DNA of 64,000 nt from Phanerochaete sordida (Eukaryota; Basidiomycota; Agaricomycetes; Polyporales; Phanerochaetaceae), in contig BPQB01000039.1 of assembly GCA_019973155.2 (NCBI GenBank), positions 238,659 to 302,658 of the forward strand, written 5' to 3'. This document shows, in pieces, positions 35,060 through 45,144 of this stretch. Within the stretch, counting starts at the first letter, position 1; the number at the start of each line of letters is the position of its first letter. The notes under the pieces are model-generated. The model made no database searches. It was not told where the DNA came from and saw only the letters and a program-made list of their open reading frames with translations. A program made the translations under genes and the position numbers.

Positions 35060-35862
35060 CTGCCATGTCGTTGATCCCAGCGGCTCTATCGGATACCGCC
35101 ACCTTCCAAAACCTTCTCTCTCTGACCCTCATGAGCACCGTGGATGTGCTCGTCACAGAGGCTCTACTCCGCTTGATACCCAGTTCCAAGCTACGATCGC
35201 TGACCGTCAACTTCAGCACGCCTTTTAGCGAGATAGCACACAAAGAACACATCCAAAAGCTTGTGAACACGGTCTCCACGTTCCACCAGCTGACGGACCT
35301 CGACCTGTCCACGTTTCAAGCTCTTTCTACGCAAGTGGACGCGCCCGCGTGGGACTTGGCGAACCTTGCAAAACTCCACTCACTCCGTGACCTCACTATC
35401 ATGATACCAGGATTCACCTGGTCCCGCGACGTCCTTCATGATGTGATCAGCACGTCATGGCCGAACCTCGAAAGACTGCACCTGAGCCTCCAACCCGTGA
35501 ATCCGCCTATCGACATCCTCGGAGACTACGCAGTCTTCTTTCCCAAACTCACTTCACTCGAAGCACCCTTCGACGCGTCGCTCCCACCCACAAGCCTTAT
35601 ACCGGCGGGGCGCTCGACAAAGGTCGTCGCCCTCACTGTCGACGACTGCCCCATCAGCAAGGACAGCTGGCCGCGCGTCGCCGCATACATCGCGGTAGTG
35701 TACCCGAACGCGTGCATGTACGAGATTGAAGACGAGGCGGAGGACGAGGCTGCGCAGTGCTGGAACGAGGTGGCGGCTATGGTGCCGGTCATGGTGGACG
35801 TCGCGAAGGCTGAGCGGACGCTCCTCCACGAGGGCAGGATTGATGTTCGGCCTGTCTTCTGA

Positions 35863-36625
35863 GAGACTGAGGTGAGCCTTGCAGCGTCCTGTACTGCTGA
35901 TGTAGCTGATTTGTGTTTCGTGGGCCAGAGAGGACTTCGAACGCGGCTCACGATGATGCCTGGTACCATATCTTGTACTTCCCGCGAACGCCATGGCGTT
36001 GGCGTCGTCTTGTCCACCAGTCGTGGACTCCAGCCTTCCGCTTGCTTGCATCAATGACCTGACCAAGGCGACGGTGGTGACGTGCAGTCTAAGCAGCGCC
36101 GTGGCTTTCTTTGGACGACTTCTGTTCTGTGCCCGACAGCACTTGTGTATTCGAGCTACAGGCGGAAAACCAACTGGTGTCAACCGCATCGTCGCGATTC
36201 GCGACCAGCGTGCTTAAGCCCACGACTCTGACGCCATGCATCGCAGTCTACACGTACGAGAGATTAGACCTATAATATGGTGTGATTATGTACATGCATG
36301 ATCAACAGACAGATATCGGCCGGACTCTCGGAAGTCGGCAGGCTCTCTTGGGTGCCACACTTGTGTCCAGCCTTTTCACAATGAAACATGCGATACATTG
36401 CCAAGAAAATTTGCTACTGGAACACACGATCCACTCTAGCTATAATTCCCGCGCAGAGCTACGACGCAAAGACAGGAGGGTAAGTATGCAAAACATGGCG
36501 GCGGACGTGGGAGTTGCACTTGACGCAGACGTTCTTGCGGGATCCGGCTTGCACGACAGAAGTTGGACATACGGCAAAAGGACACATCGTCACGGTCATC
36601 ACTCGTCTAGGATCGGGACGCGGAG
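35863..36625. other. Intergenic, convergent 3' ends
   Basis: Between F-box copy 13 and the RNA14 homologue. The only item of note is the short F-box start relic at 36,236, listed separately. Confidence 0.5.
36236..36301 (+). pseudogene. Possible F-box exon-1 start relic
   Basis: A 21-codon frame from an ATG reads MHRSLHVREIRPIIW, close to the family start MHRCLQVPEILRNIL, then stops. DNA identity to the paralogue starts is roughly two thirds over 45 bases. No downstream F-box or LRR sequence follows, so this may be a degenerate remnant or chance. Confidence 0.35.
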
Positions 36626-39593
36626 CTAGTATCGACCACGGCGTCCGCCGCCTGGACCTGTATACGGGCTGTAGTCCGGAGGAGGGCGGCCCCCGCCGCG
36701 CGGAGGGGGAGGCGGCGACCGCGGACGACCACCTGGCGTCGAGCTTGGGATGACGGCGCCGCGGAACACTTGCATCAGGTCATCATTCCGGAATACAGGA
36801 CCTGCGGCGCACGTCAGCAAATACAGCGGGACGACGAGCGAGCGGGACGCACCATCGAACGAGCCGGGCGCAGGCAGCATGCCGAGGAACCAGGAGACCA
36901 CGGGCGGGACGGACACGTTCTTGTCTTCGTCACGCTCTTTGTTGTCGTACCTGCGGCCGGGCGGGCCCTCACGCTCACGCTCACGGTCCCACGGCGACGG
37001 CGAGGCGTAGCGGCCGCCGCGCCCGCGCGCGCCGTCGCCCCACCTGTCTCGGTCATGGCCGCGCGCCGGCGACACGGGCCGCTGCCGCTTCGACGGCGGG
37101 TAGTCGCTGCTCGAGCGCGACTCGTCGCGCCGGCGGTGGTCGGGCGACGACGGCCGCTTCGCGGGCGTCTGCGGCACGGGCTGGCTCTGCTGCGTGCCGG
37201 GGCTTGCGGTCGGCTGCACCTCAGTCTTGTTCGCGCTCCCGTTGCCGCGGCCACCGAAGGTGAACCCGAGGTCGCGCACGGCGATAGCGTCACACCCTAA
37301 GTACTTGTGTCGCTCGGCGAACCTCTTGATCGGTGGATCTAAGGTAGGATGCCCGAGCTGTTGAAGCGCGCACTTCAGACTCGAGAAGGCAGGCAGTTGC
37401 TTACCTTGCGGGTATACCTCAGCCATTCGCTTCTCGAGGAGGTGGCACGCCTCAAGCGTGCCGTACTGGTATTCGTAGCGGGCCCACCTGTCCCATATAG
37501 AGCGAGCCTTCTCAGCAGGGAAGTTGTTTACAGCACGCTCAAACAGGGCGCGCGCATCTTGGCCGGTCGTGAGCAGAACCGGCCGCAGTGGCAGAAGAGC
37601 AGACTCACTCGCGTCGTCGTTGATGGTGATGAGAAAACCGAGGTATCGCAATGCGAGCTCGACCTCATCAGGGAAGGTTTCCATACCTCTTTCAAATATC
37701 CGGCCGGCCACGTCTGCAGCCTTCGTACAATGGTACTCCATCAGAGCTGGCACCGAGTCAGAGACATGCGGCGGCCTTCACGTATGCGACTCACCAGCGG
37801 CTTCATAGACTTCCCAGGGCGTCCATCGGTCCTTCCTGGACTTTCCAAAGACGGTTCTCGCAGACTTGACGCCCTCCGCGCGTCGCGCAAATCTCATGTA
37901 CACGATCCACGCCACGCCGTACTCTGTCCGTCGGTCTCGCAGCTCTTGGTCTTTAGCAGGCTTCGCATCCTTGATCTCACCACCGTTGGTCTGTTGCGAG
38001 GACGGCGCAGGCACGAAGGCATCCTCGGCGCCGACAGGCGTGGGCGGCTGCTGAGACTGCTCGGACGGCTGCGACTGAGATTGTGACTGAGAGGCCTTTG
38101 CCGCTAGGCGGGCCTCTACCGCGTCGAGGTTCTTGCGCAGCCCGGCGAAGAACTTGTCGAAGGTCGTATGGACTTCCTCAATGTTGTTGTTTGCTTCTTG
38201 CAGCTCGACGTAAGCGAAGTTCAACAAGAAGCTGAGGGACATGAGCTCGCGTGACAGTGATGACAGCCGAACGCCACGTACCTGGTTGGGTTAGCCTCGC
38301 TACCAGCCTTCAAGATGTTGAGTGCCTCGTCCTTCTTCTCTTTGCGTTTAGCCTCCGGCAGAGTTTGGTCCTCACTCAGCGACATCGTCCATACATAAGC
38401 CATGAACCTGGAGAAGATGTTAGAACGGCAGAGGAGGCGATAGCATCGGCCTTACCATATCTCAGGGTAGAATCGCATCCGAACGATGGCTTTCCGGTAC
38501 ACGCTCTGCAAGCGGCTGTGGAGCTGCGCCTTGTCCTTCTCCTCAATCTCGAGCGGGTTGCTCTCCTCCCACTTGAGGTACGCGCGCCAACGGGCCACGA
38601 GGGCCTTCTCGCCAGACGCGAAGGTAGGCACGCGCGGGAGCACTATTGCATTGCGATGCTTCGATGGCGGCGCCGGCGGGAACAGCACCGTCAGGTGCTC
38701 TTGCAGCGCGTTGAGCACCGTTCGTGCTTGCATGTGTGCGGGTGTGGCGTCCGAAATGAGCTTTTTGGCCTGGCGGGTGCATTCCATGAGCACCGGACCT
38801 CGCACACGAGACAGCCGCGTACCGTTATCTTGTTCAGTCCGTTCTCCCACTCCTGCCATTCTTCCCAGAGACGCTTCACGTTGTCGGTGGGTATTTGCAC
38901 GACGCGTTGGTAGGCCTTGCGGATGGCGTCGTTCTTCTGGCCTTCTTCCCAGGGCGTCGCCGCCTATGACGCGACTTCAGCGCATATATGCACCGCGAGG
39001 AGGTCATGCGTACCTCGAGGTCCTTCAGAAACTGGATATAGTCGCTCCATATCGAGCCGCTCTCCTTATCGTGGCCGATGTGGTTCAACGCGAACTCGTA
39101 CGCCTTCCGGACGGTGTCCTTGTTGGTCGGCGCAGTGTTCATTTGTCTGTCCGGCTCATTAGGACGGTTGCACGACGAGCAGACTGCCACGACCTACTGG
39201 ACATAGCGCAGATAGTACTTCCAGAGGTCGACGAAGGGTGAGGTCTTGAGCGACCGCTTGAAGAGCCCTTCGGCGTACTGGTACTTCGTCGGGGAGCTCG
39301 ACTCGAGAATATGCCTGATGTACGGGATCTGCGCAGAGGACTTCACAAGAAATTCAGCCAAAGAACGCTCATTGGAGCTCGGACACGGTGCTAACACTGT
39401 TCGGGAACGCCTCGAGCAACGCCTCGTAGGTCTGGTTGATCCTCTCGAAGTCCTTGCTCTCTTCCGCGACGTCGACCAACTTCAGCCACGCGTCGACATC
39501 GCGCGGGTTTTCGCGCACTTGCGCCTGCAGCACTTCATACTCCGAGGACTGAGTCTGCGAAGATGAAGTGTTCGCCTGAGATTCTTGGGACAT
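36626..39593 (-). CDS. RNA14: mRNA 3'-end processing factor Rna14 (CstF-77 homologue)
   Basis: Eleven exons: 39593-39396, 39340-39198, 39146-39014, 38963-38823, 38769-38456, 38407-38282, 38231-37795, 37746-37609, 37557-37405, 37338-36853, 36801-36626. Total 814 aa. HAT-repeat (Suf) segments are plain: [73 protein letters not shown] Gln/Ser run (SQSQSQSQ) lies near residue 400. The C-terminal 'monkeytail' [20 protein letters not shown] (about 740-765) is the Rna15-binding part, followed by a Pro/Gly/Arg-rich end. It scaffolds cleavage factor IA in pre-mRNA cleavage and polyadenylation in the nucleus. Introns 8, 9 and 10 are multiples of three and stop-free, so the raw frame runs through them. 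The first acceptor (after 39,341) has an alternative 12 nt further on. Confidence 0.95.
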
Positions 39594-40882
39594 GGCGTGC
39601 GACAGGACGAAGGACGAGCAGGACGGAGCGCGAGCATCTCGGGAAATCGGGGTCGATTATTTATGAGCGCTACCGTCCATTTATGGACATATCGAAGAAA
39701 TGTCCCAGCTTCGCTTCAGCCGAGGCTCTCTTCCCTCTGCGACACCCATCCTGAGCTTATGGGCCTCTACAAAAATCCTTGTGCAGCCCGCTGAGTGGTA
39801 TATGACAGTGCAGGCGACACTCATTCTAACACAGTGTCCGAGGGTGACACAAATTGAACATTTCCCGCTAGCTACCCACCGCAGCTCTGATGCACGCCCT
39901 GCTCGTCTCCAACGTCAGCATCTTACAGACGACCGGGCCAGAAACGTCCCAGTAATTACGCCTGCGATCCGAGGCTGGTCGGTGCAGCGGGTCGGCTCCA
40001 CGCTGGCAGTGGGCATCTGCCAGGTTGACTCGAGCCTCTGCCGCCCGTTGCTGCTACTCCGCGAGAGCCTCACCCCCAGCCCAGCGGCGCGCTCGCTGCG
40101 GTCAGCTAGGCGGTACCGGTATGGAGGGCCCAGACACCCATGCATCGCATGAGACGCGGAGGCTATCGCGCCGTGATAGCGTTCTTGCTGACGAGGCTGC
40201 TCGATGGCGTCTGCTCGACGACTTCCTAATAACAAAAGCTTGCAGAGGATCTTACGACATGTCTGCCAAGACATCAGGTTCTAACAACGAACTTAGGGTG
40301 CCGGTGAGTGACAGGTTCTCTCACTCGGCGGTTGACTGACATGCCTAGCAGGTAGACGCGACGTGCCTCCTCGACCTCCGTTCCAACGTCGATCGCGAGG
40401 ATCGCGCACGACCCGTGCCGCTCCTCCATCGCAGGGCCCGCACGCTATGCAGCCGCAGACTCCGCGATCATTCACCTTCATGGCGGCGTCGCCAACGGAC
40501 GCGCGCGCCCGCACGGCGCGCATCACGATTAGCATTTCCCCGCGGCGGCCCTGCAGCGTGCTCCACGGGGCGTCGTCTGGACTCGCAGACGCCTCCGCGA
40601 GCTCGAATGCGACTGCAGGCGCCCCAGGGCCCGACGCCCTGCTGCACAATGCGCTGAATTTCGAATGGCGAGGCGCGACAGCGGGATGATGGTCTTCGTG
40701 GTGGCGCGCGAAGCCTGCGGACGTGCGAGCCTCGGACGGCGGCGTGCACCTGCGCAGGCTGCTCTGCCGCGCTGGACGTCTCGCGAGGAGTATAAAAGCT
40801 GTCGAGGCCCATGGACAAATGCACCAACAGATTTTTTCGATACTTCACCAGCCTCACAAGCAACTTACAACCCACAAGCAAC
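39594..40882. promoter_or_regulatory. Divergent promoter region of RNA14 and secreted-protein gene 1
   Basis: About 1.3 kb. The only clear element is a TATA box at 40,791 (listed separately). An open frame 40363-40689 is compositionally biased and unsupported. Confidence 0.45.
40791..40797 (+). promoter_or_regulatory. TATA box of secreted-protein gene 1
   Basis: TATAAAA, 92 bp upstream of the ATG at 40,883. The two paralogous genes have a TATA element at nearly the same distance. Confidence 0.75.
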
Positions 40883-41779
40883 ATGCTCTTCACCGCCATC
40901 GTCACCGCCGCGCTCGCGTCCGCCGCGTTCGTCGGCGTGAACGCAGAGTCGCACACCGTGCACTTCGTGAACAAGTGCGTCCTCCTCGCGCCCGCCGCTG
41001 CCCTCGTCCTCATACTGACTGCGCCCCTCGCCTCGCACAGCTGTGGCCGCGGCACCGTAAGCTGCGTCTCTGTCGTGGCTGGCACCCCGCTCATGCTTCT
41101 CGCAGCCGCTGCTCAAGGCCGGCGGCGCGACGCTCTCGACCGGCGGCGACTACACGAGCAACGGCCCGCTCATCTCGGCCATCGCGTGCGTGCGCCTCCC
41201 GCCCGTTGCTCGCCCTCGCTGACCCCCCTCTCACTACCCGCGCTGACGTTCCTCGCTGACCGCGCACAGCTTCCTGCAGACCGGTACGTCCTGTCCTTAC
41301 CGGAGACACTGGAGATGCACGCGTGCTCACCACCGCCCCCGCAGGCTCGTGCGGCGACAACGGCGAGGGCTGCACGCTCATCGAGACGACGCTCAAGAAC
41401 CCGACCAGCCCCGGCAGCGGCTCGAGCACCGACATCTCGCTCATTCCTCCGTGCGCTCTCCCGCCCTCCCTCGCGTCCCCACCGCTAACAACGTCTCCGC
41501 AGCCACGCGTTCTCGGTCACCTCCGGCTTCGGCTACTACAACGGCTGCGATGGCGCCGGCGCGGACTGTACGTGCGCTTGCCACTGCTGTGGGATGGCCA
41601 GCTGATTGGTGGATGGGGCAGGCACGAACGCGAACTGCCCGACGGCGTTCCACCAGCCGGGCGACACCGGCGTGCAGGTCGCGTGCCAGGTCGACAACGT
41701 GCGTCGCTCCACGTCCCGCCGCGTCGTTGCCCGCTGATTTTCGGGACAGGTCAATCTCGCGATCACGTTCTGCGACTGA
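40883..41779 (+). CDS. Small secreted cysteine-rich protein 1 ('glycopeptide' family)
   Basis: Eight exons: 40883-40974, 41041-41056, 41106-41185, 41270-41283, 41345-41450, 41503-41567, 41622-41698, 41750-41779, giving 159 aa with all phases closing. A signal peptide (LFTAIVTAALASAAFVGVNA) is followed by ESHTVHFVNNCGRGT. Further on are GGDYTSNGPLISAIAFLQTG, SCGDNGEGCTLIETTLKNP, a Gly/Ser loop, FGYYNGCDGAG, CPTAFHQPGD, and the C-terminal VNLAITFCD. Paired cysteines suggest disulfides. This is the type of protein annotated as 'glycopeptide' in polypore genomes, with distant thaumatin-like flavour. Biochemical role unknown. It is longer than its two paralogues because it keeps a middle Gly-rich exon. 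Confidence 0.8.
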
Positions 41780-42075
41780 GACGACCAAGACGGGATGTGT
41801 AAGAATGAAATGCGCGCAGGATGGTATAGCGTAGCCTCGGGGTGTACGGCTCCGGCGCGTCCGAATGAATATCCTTTATGACTGCACAGCCGCGCGCGCG
41901 CAGCCCGACGCACCGACACGGCCCACGTTCGCCCGCACCCCAAGATTCCACCCCGCACCACCAGTCGCCCCCCGCACCCCCAGGCACGCCACCCCGCGGG
42001 GCCCCCGCAGGGCACGCACGCGCCCGGCGCCTGGCGGCAGGCGGGCTTGGCTCGCCACCGACGATCATCACATTA

Positions 42076-42117
42076 CGCTCGCCGCGCTGTGCGCTGTGCC
42101 CCGGCATCAATATTGCG
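42076..42117 (+). repeat. Promoter repeat unit, copy 1
   Basis: About 42 bp starting CGCTCGCCGCGCTGTGCGC and ending ATCAATATTGCG. Related units occur at 44476-44516 and 44526-44567 upstream of gene 3. Confidence 0.75.
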
Positions 42118-42387
42118 CTGATGCCCGCCCAGGGCGTACGTCAACAAGCACAATTGCCGCGGTCGCTCTCGGCGGGTGGGGTAATGAGGGCGTGCAAAGC
42201 CCGGCGGCGCGCGTGCTGCGCCAGCATTGTGCGGGGGGCGCGTGGGCGAGGACAATGCACGGCGGGCACGGCGCGGGCGAGCGACGCCGCGCACCGTGCC
42301 GCGATGCTGCGTTGCGCGCAAGCCGTTGGGGGCGCGGTGCGGGGCACACGAAGGAGTGGCGTGGGCTGCGCGCGACGCACCACAGAG

Positions 42388-42394
42388 TATATAA
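42388..42394 (+). promoter_or_regulatory. TATA box of secreted-protein gene 2
   Basis: TATATAA, 93 bp before the ATG at 42,481. The same context (CGCGCTGG just after) is found before gene 3. Confidence 0.78.
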
Positions 42395-42480
42395 TCCGCG
42401 CTGGACACGACGGCACTCCTCAGACTCGTCTGCAGCAGCCGACGCGTCTTCCAGCTAACACCTCACAGCTCGACAACAGC

Positions 42481-43332
42481 ATGTTCGCCCAGTCGCTCCT
42501 CGCCCTCGCCCTCGCGTGCGCCGCGCTCTCCGGCGCGCGCGCCGAGTCGCACCACATTCACTTCGTGGACAAGTGTGTCGCTCTCGTCCTCGTCCTCCGC
42601 TCATGAGCTCACATGCGCACCCGTGCGCGCGCAGATGCGGCGGCGGTACCGTACGTGCTAGTAAGAAGGGTGTGGGGCGCGGGCTGACGGGCTGCGCAGG
42701 CGATCCTCAAGTCGTCGAGCGGCGCGACGCTCTCGTCCGGCCATGACTACACGTCCAGCGGGCCGCTGGTGCGCGCCATCGCGTATGCACATCCGCTCCC
42801 TGCCTATCTCGCACACGCACTGACGACCACGCAGGTACCTGCAGACCGGTGCGCCGCGAGTGTCCGAGCGGGTGGGTAGCGAGCTGACACCGTCGCAGGG
42901 AGCTGCGGCGCGAACGGCAGCGGGTGCAACGTCGTCGAGATGAACCTGCAGAACCCGTCGAGCAGCATCGACGTCGTCTCGGGCGGGTGCGTGTCCTCCC
43001 TCTTTCTCCACACACCCCGCTGACTGCCGTGCCGCCGGTGCCAGCATCAACTCGCCGACGATCAACGTCGCGTGCGTCTTTCCGTTTGCTGCTGTGCCGG
43101 CGTGCGTGCTGACAATGGCGTGCGGTGCAGGTACCAGGGCGCGGGGTGCGACAGCGTCGTCTGTGCGTGACTTCTTTTTTTGGGGGGTGTGGGCTGCCGC
43201 TGACTGCGCTGCAGGCAACAAGGAGCTGTGCATCTGCAACGGCAACGACGTGCGCGGCTCCGTTCGGTGCGGTAATTGGGTGCTGACGCTGTGGTGCTCT
43301 AGGTCAACCTGGTCATTACGTTCTGCTCGTGA
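42481..43332 (+). CDS. Small secreted cysteine-rich protein 2 ('glycopeptide' family)
   Basis: Nine exons: 42481-42572, 42635-42650, 42700-42782, 42835-42848, 42899-42986, 43045-43071, 43131-43162, 43215-43249, 43303-43332, giving 138 aa. Signal peptide FAQSLLALALACAALSGARA, then ESHHIHFVDKCGGGT, AILKSSSGATLSSGHDYTSS, AYLQTGSCGANGSGC, NVVEMNLQNPSSSI, a C-terminal CICNGND and VNLVITFCS. Exons of 14, 16 and 27 nt have counterparts in gene 3; the 14- and 16-nt ones also in gene 1. Each missed exon would break the frame, so the model depends on all the phases and is strengthened by the paralogue agreement. Confidence 0.8.
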
Positions 43333-44475
43333 GTTGCGCGCGGCGGCGGGAGGGTTGCGTGGGACGTGGGAGGAGGCGCGATGTGTGCTGTGGATGCTCC
43401 CTTTCTGCGGCTGCCCGAATGACGATTATTATGTGTGCAACTGTGTTCTCCAATTACGGCGAATATGGACCAGAGAGAAAGCTGGGCTAGACTCCGCTCC
43501 GCGCCGAGCATGCACGCGTGGCGGCCGCCACGCGTCTTCTTGCACAGCATAGTTAGCACATGCCCTAAGTTACGCTTCCTAAGCTTGGGGCTATCTCGCC
43601 TCTTGTATTTATTGTGTGAATTAATCTCAGATATCTCATGCAATGTTTTATCTTCCGACCTAAAATTTGTGCTAAATGCGCGGAAAAATTCCCGTGCTTC
43701 GAGGCAAGTCTGCGCAAGGCTCTAGGCTCAAAGCTTGAAGCTTCGCTCGTGGTGGGTGCCTCCCCACGCTCACTGAGCGCTTACGTGCGCCACGAAGCCG
43801 TCGGAGCTTGAAACAGCCAGGCGTGCGGTTTGTCCGTGGAGGGCTCTGTACGACCCACGTCGGACGGTGGCTGTCGTGTGGCACTGATGCGGGGACGACG
43901 GGAAGGCCCCCGACGTCGCTCATGGTCGTCATCCCAGCCCATTGCCCTGGGCAGCCGGGATGTGCGACTCCTGTCGCTATCTGCTGTACAGCGCGCTCTA
44001 CGCGGCAGTAACGTCTCTGCTGGCTGTGGACCCGGATGCGCGAGCGCGCGTCCTCAGAGCGGCTCTTTTGGAGAGTACAAGCCCCGCGCTCGACGCTTTG
44101 CTGCTCCCCCAGCAACGTCTGCGCTGTCCTGGAATGTCCGGACCTCACTCCACACTCGCCCATGCGCTCCATCGCCGCGCTGACCGCACTCTCCGCGGCC
44201 GCGGCCCGCCCTCGTTGGCGCAGCCGCGGAAACACACTCCGCCAGCTCCGACGACCGCTCTCACGCATCTCTGCATCCACACCGCGCCAGCGCCCAACCC
44301 AACAGATCCGCACGCCCTACGTCCGCCCGCACCCCCTGGCACGCCCCGCACCCCCAGGTACGCCCCGCACAACCTGGCACGCCGCCTCACGCCGCCCCGC
44401 GGGGCCCCCGCGGGGCCCCCGCAGGGGACGCACGCGCCCGGCGGGCTTGGCTCGCCACCGACGATCGTCACATCA

Positions 44476-44567
44476 CGCTCGCCGTGCTGTGCGCTATGCA
44501 CCGGCATCAATGTTGCATCGCATTGCGCTCGCCGCGCCGTGCGCTGTGCCTCGCCATCAATATTGCG
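44476..44567 (+). repeat. Promoter repeat unit, copies 2 and 3 in tandem
   Basis: Two units (44476-44516 and 44526-44567) of the 42-bp motif seen once at 42,076. The second is closer to copy 1 in its ATCAATATTGCG end. Confidence 0.72.
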
Positions 44568-45059
44568 AAGTTGATGCCCGCCCGGGACGTACAGTCGCCG
44601 CCCAAAAGGACGCACAGGCGCTGCGTGGTGTGCGCCTTCGCACTGCGTGCACGCGCAGAGCCGGTATTTCTGTAGCGATAGCTCTGGGTATAGTGCGAGA
44701 CGTAGCGAATGGTGCTAGCATGCAACACACCAAAAGAATAGCCCGCTTGCAGCCTGCGACGCGTGCGACGCTCCAGGTGAGGGTGAGGGCAAGAACCCGG
44801 CGCCTATAATCACGCGGTATTTTCGGCGGCGACTGTATGTACGTCAACAGGCGCACTCCCGGCAAGCGGTGCAATGCGGGCGTGCAAAGCCCGGCCGCGC
44901 GCGTGCTGCGCGAGCATCGTGCGGGCGCGGACAATGCAGCGCGGGCAGGGCGGGTGGGCGCCGCGGGCGAGCGACGCCGCGCGCCGTGCCGCGATGCTGC
45001 GTTGTGCGCGGGGCGGCGCGCGTGCGGGGCACACGCCGGGGTGGCGGCGCACAGCGAGG

Positions 45060-45066
45060 TATATAA
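45060..45066 (+). promoter_or_regulatory. TATA box of secreted-protein gene 3
   Basis: TATATAA, 85 bp before the ATG at 45,145, in the same context as in gene 2. Confidence 0.78.
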
Positions 45067-45144
45067 TGCGCGCTGGAAATGCTCGAGGTGCCTCAGAATC
45101 GTCTTCTCAGCCGACGCGTCTACCCACTTACACCTAACAGCTCT

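Larger units (their letters stand above)
33826..35862 (+). pseudogene. F-box/LRR-like gene 13 (subgroup D), split by a miniature transposon
   Basis: Exon 1 33826-34086 (87 codons): MHHCLQVPEILAAIVDHTSK, then MARTCRLFYEPAMNALW. Intron 34087-34147. Exon 2 begins 34148 and runs in the family frame to 34,628, where a 422-bp element (34629-35050) and a 9-bp duplication interrupt codon 248. The frame resumes at 35,060 and reads to 35,862, ending VAAYIAVVYPNACMY, QCWNEVAAMVPVM, RPVF. Leaving out the element and one duplicate makes the two halves exactly in frame and 514 aa, the length of its sister at 27,626. As it stands, translation stops at 34,735 inside the element. Whether the element can be spliced out is unknown. 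Confidence 0.88.
41780..42480. promoter_or_regulatory. Promoter region of secreted-protein gene 2
   Basis: GC-rich 700 bp with blocks repeated upstream of gene 3: 42,048-42,117, about 42,186-42,240 and 42,277-42,320. Long open frames here are compositional. Confidence 0.5.
43333..45144. promoter_or_regulatory. 1.8-kb spacer and promoter of secreted-protein gene 3
   Basis: The first 700 bp are AT-richer 3' flank with no recognisable content. From about 44,300 the sequence is a degenerate duplicate of the gene 2 promoter, with the 42-bp unit present twice. The 100-250-codon open frames here follow GC bias and show no motifs. Confidence 0.5.

Noticed and set aside
43942..44809. Overlapping 210- and 257-codon frames upstream of secreted-protein gene 3
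   Set aside because: They lie in duplicated promoter DNA, are Pro/Arg/Ala-rich, and lack homologues among the paralogous regions.
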